From Parafilimonas sp. (GTDB lineage Bacteria; Bacteroidota; Bacteroidia; Chitinophagales; Chitinophagaceae), in the NCBI GenBank assembly GCA_025927795.1, contig JAICKT010000231.1:1-7091 (forward strand): a stretch of DNA of 7,091 nucleotides, in the 5' to 3' direction. The translations under genes were made by a program, and so were the position numbers. Shown in pieces: positions 1 through 5,621 of the stretch (positions are counted from its first letter, which is position 1; each line of letters opens with the position of its first letter). The notes beneath the pieces were generated by a model. That model was given only the letters and a program-made list of their open reading frames with translations. It ran no database searches and was not told the origin of the DNA.

Positions 1-862
1 ATTTTTTGCCTGATATTTTTTCAAAAGCATGGATTGCTTCTAATACACTTACACCGTTCCCGCTTCCTAAATTAAATATATCACAAGCAGAAACATTTTT
101 TTGATTGATCAGATACTGCAATGCTAAAGTATGTGCATTTGCAATATCGCATACATGAATATAATCGCGTATGCAACTGCCATCTCGTGTTGGATAATCA
201 TCACCATAAACAATCAATTCGGAAATTTTACCAATGGCAGTTTGCGTTATTGCAGGCACCAGGTTTTGCGGTTTACCAACAGGTAATTCTCCTATAAGGG
301 CAGTAGGATGCGCACCCACAGGATTAAAATACCTTAGTAAAATTGAGTTACAATCAGATTGATTTGAAAAATCTCTTACAATCTGTTCACCCATTTGTTT
401 AGTTGCACCATATGGAGATTCTGCTTTTTTTTCAGGCGATTTTTCCGTAACCGGTATTTCATCAGGATTGCCATAAACAGTGCATGAAGAAGAGAATACA
501 AAATATTTAATCTTAAATTCTTTAATGCATTTAAGAATATTTATAAGAGAAAAAAGATTGTTTTCATAATATTCCAAAGGCTTTTCTACTGATTCGCCAA
601 CAGCTTTATATGCAGCAAAATGTATTACACCAGATATCTCTTCATGCTCCTGGAAAACAGCAAGTGTTTCATCAAAATTTTTCAGATCTACTTTATAATT
701 TTTAACTTTTTTGCCGGTAATCTTTTCGATGCCATCAAGCAAATATGTGGTAGAGCGTGAATTATCATCAATAGAAATTACATCAAACCCATTTTCAATT
801 AGGTCAACAATCGTATGCGAACCAATATACCCACAACCGCCGGTTACCAGAATTTTTTTCAT
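1..862 (-). CDS. galE: UDP-glucose 4-epimerase (GalE), C-terminus cut off by window edge
   Basis: This enzyme interconverts UDP-glucose and UDP-galactose with a tightly bound NAD in the cytoplasm (Leloir pathway; supply of UDP-galactose for surface glycans). The visible 287 codons start at an ATG (complement of 860-862) and read without a stop to the window edge. Residues 7-15 (TGGCGYIGS) are the Rossmann NAD-binding glycine motif. Residues 81-91 (HFAAYKAVGES) match the conserved GalE segment, as do residues 94-102 (KPLEYYENN). The catalytic Ser-Tyr-Lys set of the extended SDR family is present: the SSSCTVYG block near residues 124-131, then Y151 and K155 in SPYGATK. The LLRYFNPVGAHP and RDYIHVCDIA blocks that follow are typical of true GalE rather than other epimerases. 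The E. coli enzyme has 338 residues, so about 50 residues are missing. A 91-nt gap with no clear promoter separates it from the phosphate permease gene upstream on the same strand. The family call is firm. Confidence 0.96.
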   Translation of the reverse strand, partial: MKKILVTGGCGYIGSHTIVDLIENGFDVISIDDNSRSTTYLLDGIEKITGKKVKNYKVDLKNFDETLAVFQEHEEISGVIHFAAYKAVGESVEKPLEYYENNLFSLINILKCIKEFKIKYFVFSSSCTVYGNPDEIPVTEKSPEKKAESPYGATKQMGEQIVRDFSNQSDCNSILLRYFNPVGAHPTALIGELPVGKPQNLVPAITQTAIGKISELIVYGDDYPTRDGSCIRDYIHVCDIANAHTLALQYLINQKNVSACDIFNLGSGNGVSVLEAIHAFEKISGKK

Positions 863-878
863 TGATATGTCTTTCGCT

Positions 879-931
879 AAAATCTGCATAAACTTTTATC
901 ATAGATTAATACAATAAGGTTTCGCAGATTT
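879..931. repeat. Spaced 8-bp inverted repeat upstream of galE
   Basis: AAATCTGC (880-887) and its exact reverse complement GCAGATTT (924-931) flank 36 nt of AT-rich sequence in the gap between the permease stop and the galE start. A related half-site, AAACTGC, follows at about 935-941. The arms are too far apart and too short for a convincing terminator, and no T-run follows. It could be an operator for galE or chance in AT-rich DNA. The rest of the 863-953 gap shows nothing recognisable. Confidence 0.3.
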
Positions 932-953
932 AATAAACTGCAAAATAATAAAA

Positions 954-2093
954 CTAAACAGAAAATAGGTGAAAGAACCAGTAGATGGCTGCTGCAAGCA
1001 AAGCGCTAACAGGAATAGTAAGCACCCAAGCCCAAATAAGATTTATTGTTATTCCCCAACGTACAGCGCTAAAGCGTTTGGTTACGCCTGCACCAGCGAT
1101 AGAACCTGCAATTGTATGTGTGGTGCTTACAGGTGCACCAAGATTTGCTGCTGTAAAAAGCGTAATTGCACCAGCAGTTTCAGCACAAACACCTTCGAGC
1201 GGTGTTACCTTAGTAATTTTTGTTCCCATAGTTTTTACAATTCTCCATCCGCCACTCATTGTTCCAAGCCCAATTGAAGTATAACACATAAAAGGAACCC
1301 ATGCTGGTATCTGTGTTATGTTTGGAATTAAATGTTCTGCCACCATTGCTGCACCAATTATGCCTATTACTTTTTGCGCATCGCTGCCGCCATGACCTAA
1401 GCTAAATGTTGCGGAAGAAAGTAACTGCAGTCTTTTATACATGTTCATTGTTTTATATGCAGATTCAGCCCTGAAGTGATTAATAGAATAAGAAATAATG
1501 AAAATAATTCCTATTATAAGTAATCCCCAAAATTCAAATGGTTTTTTAAATTTTATGAAAATAAAACATGCACTAAGTGTTGCAATGATTATTGAAATCT
1601 TAAGCCAAAAATTTCTTTGAATGGTTACAATGGTAATGAACATTGAAATTATCATTCCTATAATTGGCGCGAGTAAAATAAAAAGGAGTGTTAAACTTAT
1701 GCCGCCATTGAGCGACCAATTTATACTATGAAAACCCGAGTGTGCAATAGCAGCACCGGCAAAGCCGCCAATTAAAGTATGTGATGATGATGATGGAATG
1801 CCGTACCACCAAGTTAACAGGTTCCAGCATATAGCCGCAATAACACCTGCCAGTACCACAACAAGATCATAACTGCCTTTATTAACTGTTTTTGCAACTG
1901 TATTTGCAACCTCATGATCTCTGAAAACAAAGTATGCTACAAAGTTGAAAAATGCCGCCCAAATTACTGCCTGAAAAGGAGTGAGCACTTTTGTTGATAC
2001 AATCGTTGCAATTGAATTTGCGGCATCGTGAAATCCATTTATAAAATCAAAAATTACTGAAAGAACAATGATTACAATAAGTAACGTTGACAT
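954..2093 (-). CDS. pit: PiT-family inorganic phosphate permease
   Basis: This is an inner-membrane, ion-coupled phosphate importer of the PiT family (PF01384), 379 residues long. The two diagnostic internal repeats are visible. The N-terminal half has GFHDAANSIATIVSTK at residues 20-35 and GIPSSSSHTLIGG at 98-110. The C-terminal half has SLGHGGSDAQKVIG at 231-244 and GAPVSTTHTIAGSIAG at 319-334. Most of the remaining sequence is hydrophobic membrane segments, for example residues 2-17, 77-95, 133-157, 166-181, 188-202 and 349-374. It is clearly shorter than E. coli PitA (about 500 residues). The central loop is small, as in the compact PiT proteins that pair with DUF47 partners. The ATG at 2091-2093 directly precedes a membrane segment and no longer start is needed. 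It lies 31 nt after the DUF47 gene on the same strand, so the two are almost certainly co-transcribed. The coupling ion (H+ or Na+) cannot be read from the sequence. Confidence 0.95.
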   Translation of the reverse strand: MSTLLIVIIVLSVIFDFINGFHDAANSIATIVSTKVLTPFQAVIWAAFFNFVAYFVFRDHEVANTVAKTVNKGSYDLVVVLAGVIAAICWNLLTWWYGIPSSSSHTLIGGFAGAAIAHSGFHSINWSLNGGISLTLLFILLAPIIGMIISMFITIVTIQRNFWLKISIIIATLSACFIFIKFKKPFEFWGLLIIGIIFIISYSINHFRAESAYKTMNMYKRLQLLSSATFSLGHGGSDAQKVIGIIGAAMVAEHLIPNITQIPAWVPFMCYTSIGLGTMSGGWRIVKTMGTKITKVTPLEGVCAETAGAITLFTAANLGAPVSTTHTIAGSIAGAGVTKRFSAVRWGITINLIWAWVLTIPVSALLAAAIYWFFHLFSV

Positions 2094-2124
2094 TCGGCAG
2101 CTTTAATTGTAAGCGGTTGATTAG

Positions 2125-2772
2125 CTATGCATACTTTACGATAATAGATTCGATAGCATTTCCTGCGTCCTCACATTTATCTGTTGCAGTTTCCATTGCA
2201 TGATAAACTTCTCTTTTTTTAATGAGCATTTTTATATCCTGCTCCATATCAAATAATCTTTCCACACACAAATCATAAATATCATCTGCCTGGTTTTCTA
2301 TACTGTTTATTTTTACAAGCGCATTCGTCATTGCCTGCAAATTTTTCATATCGCGTAACCCTTCAACTGCTACTTTAATTTCATCAACAGCATAGCCAAT
2401 TAAATTAGCTAATTTAAGTATTCCCTCATCTGCGTTACTAATATTGTAAAAGCAAATGCGTTTTGCTGATGAATAAATATAATCTGCAACATCATCTAAT
2501 GTTGTAGCAAGATGATGTATATCTTCTCTGTCGAATGGTGTAATAAAAGTTCTGCTTAACTCTGTAAATATTCTGTGTGTTGTATCATCATTTTTATGCT
2601 CTGCATTTTCAACCTGGCTTAAAATACTAAAACGTTTGTTCCTGTCTGTTTCAGTAATAATATTTTTAAGCAATACACTCATTTCAGAAACAGTGTTAAT
2701 TACTTCTTCAAACATGCTATAAAAAACTCTGTCTTTAGGCTGAAATATTTTCATTATAGAGTTTAATGCCAT
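2125..2772 (-). CDS. DUF47 family PhoU-like protein, partner of PiT permease
   Basis: This 215-residue, all-helical cytoplasmic protein belongs to the DUF47/TIGR00153 family, distant relatives of PhoU. Family hallmarks are the N-terminal PKDRVFYSMFEEV (residues 12-24), the E-x-x-x-D helix around ENAEHKNDDTTHRIFTEL (55-72), FITPFDREDIHHLATTLDD (76-94), ENQADDIYD (159-167) and the terminal ATDKCEDAGNAIESIIVKYA (196-215). The acidic helix motifs resemble the metal-binding signatures of PhoU proteins. Genes of this family usually sit directly beside a PiT permease, as here, and are thought to modulate its activity. That role is known for the family, not shown by this sequence. The first ATG (2770-2772) fits homologues, which begin with a short MxLNS-like lead. 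An alternative ATG at codon 7 is less likely. It is the first gene of the leftward phosphate unit, so the unit's promoter should lie in 2773-2890. I found no convincing Bacteroidota-type promoter there. Confidence 0.93.
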   Translation of the reverse strand: MALNSIMKIFQPKDRVFYSMFEEVINTVSEMSVLLKNIITETDRNKRFSILSQVENAEHKNDDTTHRIFTELSRTFITPFDREDIHHLATTLDDVADYIYSSAKRICFYNISNADEGILKLANLIGYAVDEIKVAVEGLRDMKNLQAMTNALVKINSIENQADDIYDLCVERLFDMEQDIKMLIKKREVYHAMETATDKCEDAGNAIESIIVKYA

Positions 2773-2817
2773 AAAACGTGTTTTTATATTAATTAATCAA
2801 ATATCCATTTATTTAAA

Positions 2818-2856
2818 AAGATAATGATTTCTTAATAGCGGCAAGATAATGCTTAA
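2818..2856. repeat. Split direct repeat upstream of the DUF47-PiT unit
   Basis: AAGATAATG occurs at 2818-2826 and again at 2843-2851, 25 nt apart. Each copy is followed by CTTAA (2831-2835 and 2852-2856), with a 4-nt spacer in the first copy and none in the second. On the strand of the phosphate genes this reads TTAAG then CATTATCTT twice, 46-84 nt before the DUF47 start codon. The position suits a regulator site, for example one for phosphate-responsive control, but no known Bacteroidota operator is recognised and chance in AT-rich DNA is possible. Confidence 0.35.
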
Positions 2857-2888
2857 GGATTGTTTGGCAACGATCAGCCTCAAATTTC

Positions 2889-3065
2889 ATGTCTTTGAAA
2901 CGAAAATTGTTATAAAAATTACACTGGAAATATCAATGGTGCTTACCAAAAAGTATTCAAAGACCGATGAGAAGTTTTATATAAGTTTGTTTAAATGAAG
3001 CAAAAATGGTTATTGCTTCACCTAAAAAAGATTTTCGAAAGGTATAATGATTTGCGAGTTTTAGC
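2889..3065 (+). pseudogene. Decayed fragment of an AraC-family DNA-binding domain
   Basis: This stretch aligns with codons about 189-246 of the intact AraC gene downstream. Exact matches are 14 nt (2948-2961 with 3718-3731) and 15 nt (2990-3004 with 3763-3777), spaced 42 and 45 nt apart, a one-codon difference. GGTTATTGCT here matches GGTTGTTGCT there right after. TGTCTT (2890) lies 58 nt before the first match, as TGTCTT (3660) does in the intact gene. In the matching frame it reads KSIQRP then LNEAKM, against KSIQKP and LNEAKR in the intact protein. Stops at 2982-2984 and 3045-3050 and small indels destroy the frame, so no domain can be made. It probably came from partial duplication of this gene or from a former close paralogue. 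Similarity is clear for about 2922-3040 and only suggestive at the edges. Confidence 0.55.
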
Positions 3066-3091
3066 TTTCCGAAAATTTGAATTCGTTGTTC

Positions 3092-3916
3092 ATGCACCAT
3101 CAACTTCCGATTAATAATAAATTAGAAAAAAACAGAGTTGTTAAGGCGGCGCTTTTTAATAAAGGCATAGGAAAAACTGAGCCACACAAACACAATAATT
3201 ATTTTGAAATCATTTATCTCTCACAAGGCAGCGGTTATCATTACATTGATTTGAACAAATATGCCATCACTCCTCCTGTAATGTTTTTTGTTCGGCAAGA
3301 GCAGGTGCATTATTGGGAGATTACCTCAAAACCGGATGGTTATGTTGTAATCATTCGTAAATCATTTGTTGAACAGAGTCTTGACAGTGAGCTTAATGCT
3401 TTACTTGCAAACATCAGCACCGAATCTTGTTTGCATTTATCAAACACAAACACAATTGAAAAAATATTGCAATTGTTGACAGAAGAAAATAATGGGAGTG
3501 GAAGCAATAACTTTCAAATCACTGAAGGTTTGCTAAAATCACTATTGGCTAAAGTATTGGATGTATCGAAACCTGTGATTACAAAGCAGGAACATAAATC
3601 AGATCTGTTTCAAACTTTCATTCAGTTGTTGAGCGCTGATAATGGAATCAAAAATAAAGTGTCTTATTATGCCGAGAAATTAAACACCACACCCCAAAAT
3701 ATTAATGCCGCATGTCAAAAAAGTATTCAAAAGCCGGCTACGGAAGTGTTATCAGAATTTGTTTTAAATGAAGCAAAGCGGTTGTTGCTGTACACCGACA
3801 AAACAATTTCTGAAATTGCTTTTGCGCTTGAATTTACTGACCCTTCTCACTTTGTAAAATACTTTAAAAAAATGGTTAACTGCACGCCTCAAGCGTTTAG
3901 ACATACAAATGCCTAA
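3092..3916 (+). CDS. AraC-family transcriptional regulator with N-terminal cupin-like domain
   Basis: This 274-residue protein is a cytoplasmic DNA-binding regulator. Residues about 25-95 resemble the AraC-type cupin sensor: PHKHNNYFEIIYLSQGSG (31-48), then a short beta-rich segment ending in QEQVHYWEI (69-77). The C-terminal AraC domain has two helix-turn-helix units. The first lies near 186-212 (VSYYAEKLNTTPQNINAACQ). The second lies at about 238-262, with ISEIAFALEFTDPSHFVKYFKK leading to the conserved TPQAFR end (265-270). The length is normal for the family. The ATG at 3092 is preferred. A TTG at 3077 in the same frame would add five residues (MNSLF), and neither start has a clear ribosome site. 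The gene diverges from the phosphate unit and is co-oriented with the TolC-RND unit 287 nt downstream, so control of that efflux system is the likeliest role, by inference from position. The effector is unknown. Confidence 0.9.
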   Translation: MHHQLPINNKLEKNRVVKAALFNKGIGKTEPHKHNNYFEIIYLSQGSGYHYIDLNKYAITPPVMFFVRQEQVHYWEITSKPDGYVVIIRKSFVEQSLDSELNALLANISTESCLHLSNTNTIEKILQLLTEENNGSGSNNFQITEGLLKSLLAKVLDVSKPVITKQEHKSDLFQTFIQLLSADNGIKNKVSYYAEKLNTTPQNINAACQKSIQKPATEVLSEFVLNEAKRLLLYTDKTISEIAFALEFTDPSHFVKYFKKMVNCTPQAFRHTNA

Positions 3917-4203
3917 TACCACACTATTTTCAAATATACCATAACAGGTTTCATAGTTATCGCATCTTCGTGCATTCACAGTTTTTTAATTAACAAACAA
4001 AATTTTGAGAGCCTACTTTAATTGCATGCGCGTTGCTTCTTCTTTAAAGGATACTATTGTTTTAAGGAGTAGTGCGTTTACAATCTGTCGCAACTTTCAC
4101 TTTGTATATCGCAGAAATTCCTTAATAAAAAAGATTGCATTTTTCTTTATTGAAATTATTTTATCTAAGGAAATGAATCATTAATAAATTGAAGACAAAA
4201 ATT
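3917..4203. other. Intergenic region upstream of the TolC-RND unit
   Basis: This 287-nt gap separates the regulator from the efflux genes and should hold the efflux promoter and any AraC-protein site. No strong terminator or promoter is evident. One-mismatch versions of the Bacteroidota -7 element TAnnTTTG occur at TCACTTTG (4097-4104) and TACTATTG (about 4052-4059); the second has a TTG 16 nt upstream, slightly short of usual spacing. A weak AT-rich hairpin around 4122-4150 has mismatches in the stem and is not called. No reading frame of note is present. Confidence 0.45.
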
Positions 4204-5577
4204 ATGTCGAAGATTCAGTTAAAATGTTTTTCGTTTGTTCTCGCGGCATTTATTTGTTGCAATGCAGCATTATCGCAAAATACCACAAACACGACGTTAC
4301 AAGAGTTGTTGCAACAAGCAGAAAAAAATTATCCTTCCATTGTTGCAAAAAAAGCTCAAATGAAAGCTAGCGAGGCGGCAATAGCAATTCAACAGAATAC
4401 AATTGTTCCTTCTCTTGATGCAGCTTATCAAACAGACTATGCAACCTACAACAATATTACCGGCATGGCGTTTCCGCAATATCTTGTTCCGATAAGCGGA
4501 CCGCCTTCATCATCTAATAATATGACTGGTGTGTTTGGAAGTGCAGCAAGTTTATTGCTTAACTGGCAACCTTTCACATTTGGTCAACGCAATGCACAAA
4601 TTAATGTCGCAAAAGAAAATTATAAACTAAGTCTTGCCGATGAGAATAATACTTTGTTTCAATTGAAAGTAAACGTTATTGCAACATGGCTGAACATATT
4701 ATATGCAGATGAACTCACAAAAGTTTACGAAGAAAATATTCAGCGTATCCAAGCGCAATTGAAGCAGATTAATGCACTTGTGAAAAGCGGAATAAGACCA
4801 GGTTCTGATACTTCACTCTTCCAGGCGGAGTTATCGAAAGGCAATATTGATTTATACAATCTGCAACTGTATAAAAAGCAACAGCAAAATAATTTGAGTG
4901 AATTAACTGGTGTTACTGCATCCACAATCGTTACAGATAGTTCTCTTGCGCATCGACTTCCTTCCATTGCAATTTATGATAGTACTACAATAAATCCTTT
5001 GTTAGAATACAGTCAGCAACAAATACAAGTACAGCAGGCAAACAGAAATGTTATTCAAAAAGCAGTTCTTCCAAAATTAACTGCATGGAGTACAGCCTAT
5101 GCAAGGGGCTCAGACATTAAATACGACGGCACAGTAAAAAGTACCGATGGTTTTGCATTTAGCCGTTATAATTACGGTATTGGTTTACAGTTAAGCATTC
5201 CTATTCTTCAGTTTACTTACACACGGTTACAATTGCAACAACAGGATGCAGTAATACAAAGTTATCAGGCGCAGTTACAACAAACACAACAACAACTACA
5301 AAGAGATAGTTTGAATGCTTTTGAAAGTATGGATAATGCTATGAAAGTTGTAAAAGAAACGCCGGTACAATTAAATGCAGCTAACACTGCTTATCGTTCG
5401 ATGCTCAGTCGCTACAACGCAGGATTGGCAAGCTTTGCAGATTTGATTCAAACACAATATGCGTTAATAAAAGCTGAAACTGATGTGAAACAATCATACC
5501 TGGATGTATGGAAAGCATTGCTGCAACAGGCGGCGGTAAAAGGAAATGTAAACATTTTTTTAAGTCAGGTAAAGTAA
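4204..5577 (+). CDS. TolC-family outer membrane efflux channel protein
   Basis: This is the outer-membrane channel of a tripartite efflux pump, 457 residues from the preferred start. Residues 1-25 form a signal peptide: basic SK-I-Q-L-K, a hydrophobic FSFVLAAFI core, and likely cleavage around ALSQ. The cysteines at 18-19 do not form a lipobox. The mature part shows two OEP repeats (PF02321). The first begins at TLQELLQQAEKNYPSI and the second covers roughly residues 255-450, with LSIPILQFTYTRLQLQQQ and a long Gln-rich amphipathic coiled-coil stretch, then YRSMLSRYNAGLASFADLIQTQ, the classic end-of-repeat helix. The length is typical of TolC relatives. A TTG at 4189 in the same frame would add five residues (MKTKI). 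I chose the ATG at 4204 because it gives a normal signal peptide and neither start has a Shine-Dalgarno site. The RND permease begins 44 nt downstream on the same strand, so the two are presumably co-expressed. The exported substrate cannot be told from the sequence. Confidence 0.93.
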   Translation: MSKIQLKCFSFVLAAFICCNAALSQNTTNTTLQELLQQAEKNYPSIVAKKAQMKASEAAIAIQQNTIVPSLDAAYQTDYATYNNITGMAFPQYLVPISGPPSSSNNMTGVFGSAASLLLNWQPFTFGQRNAQINVAKENYKLSLADENNTLFQLKVNVIATWLNILYADELTKVYEENIQRIQAQLKQINALVKSGIRPGSDTSLFQAELSKGNIDLYNLQLYKKQQQNNLSELTGVTASTIVTDSSLAHRLPSIAIYDSTTINPLLEYSQQQIQVQQANRNVIQKAVLPKLTAWSTAYARGSDIKYDGTVKSTDGFAFSRYNYGIGLQLSIPILQFTYTRLQLQQQDAVIQSYQAQLQQTQQQLQRDSLNAFESMDNAMKVVKETPVQLNAANTAYRSMLSRYNAGLASFADLIQTQYALIKAETDVKQSYLDVWKALLQQAAVKGNVNIFLSQVK

Positions 5578-5612
5578 TGGGAATTAAAAAATTTCTCGAA
5601 GCACTATCATAA
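5577..5612 (+). other. 11-codon reading frame bridging TolC and RND genes
   Basis: The A of the TolC stop codon TAA is also the first base of an ATG (5577-5579). That ATG opens an 11-codon frame (MGIKKFLEALS) closed by TAA at 5610-5612, nine nt before the RND ATG at 5622. The arrangement could keep ribosomes moving from the TolC stop toward the RND start, as in translational coupling. It may equally be chance, since the spacer is short and no ribosome site supports it. A functional peptide is not claimed. Confidence 0.25.
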
Positions 5613-5621
5613 CCGATTACT

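Larger units (their letters stand above)
2773..3091. other. Divergent intergenic region between phosphate unit and AraC gene
   Basis: This 319-nt stretch has no intact gene. It must carry the leftward promoter of the DUF47-PiT unit and the rightward promoter of the AraC gene. It is very AT-rich, with a short palindrome ATTAATTAAT at 2788-2797 close to the DUF47 start. The left part carries a split direct repeat and the right part carries sequence resembling the AraC coding region; both are listed separately. No good TTTG/TAnnTTTG promoter pair could be placed by eye on either strand. The closest leftward candidate is a one-mismatch GATATTTG about 35 nt before the DUF47 start, without a matching upstream element. 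Confidence 0.6.

Noticed and set aside
711..917. Open frame on the + strand overlapping the galE start region
   Set aside because: It is antisense to galE, has no recognisable protein features, and the galE reading is unambiguous over the same bases.
969..1284. Two overlapping + strand open frames inside the PiT gene
   Set aside because: Both are shadows of the permease coding strand. The PiT signature motifs lie on the opposite strand across this stretch.
3077..3091. TTG start for the AraC gene adding MNSLF
   Set aside because: An ATG lies only five codons downstream, there is no ribosome site favouring TTG, and the added residues are not part of a recognisable domain.
4122..4152. Possible hairpin terminator or attenuator before the TolC gene (AATAAAAAAGA facing TTTTTCTTTATT)
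   Set aside because: The stem is almost all A-T with mismatches and has no GC core, so it is expected by chance in this AT-rich gap.
4189..4203. TTG start for the TolC gene adding MKTKI
   Set aside because: The ATG at 4204 already gives a complete signal peptide with a basic n-region, so the rarer start codon is not needed.
4234..4263. Cysteine pair in the TolC signal peptide as a lipoprotein lipobox
   Set aside because: The residues before the cysteines (A-F-I) do not fit the lipobox pattern, and a normal cleavage region follows.
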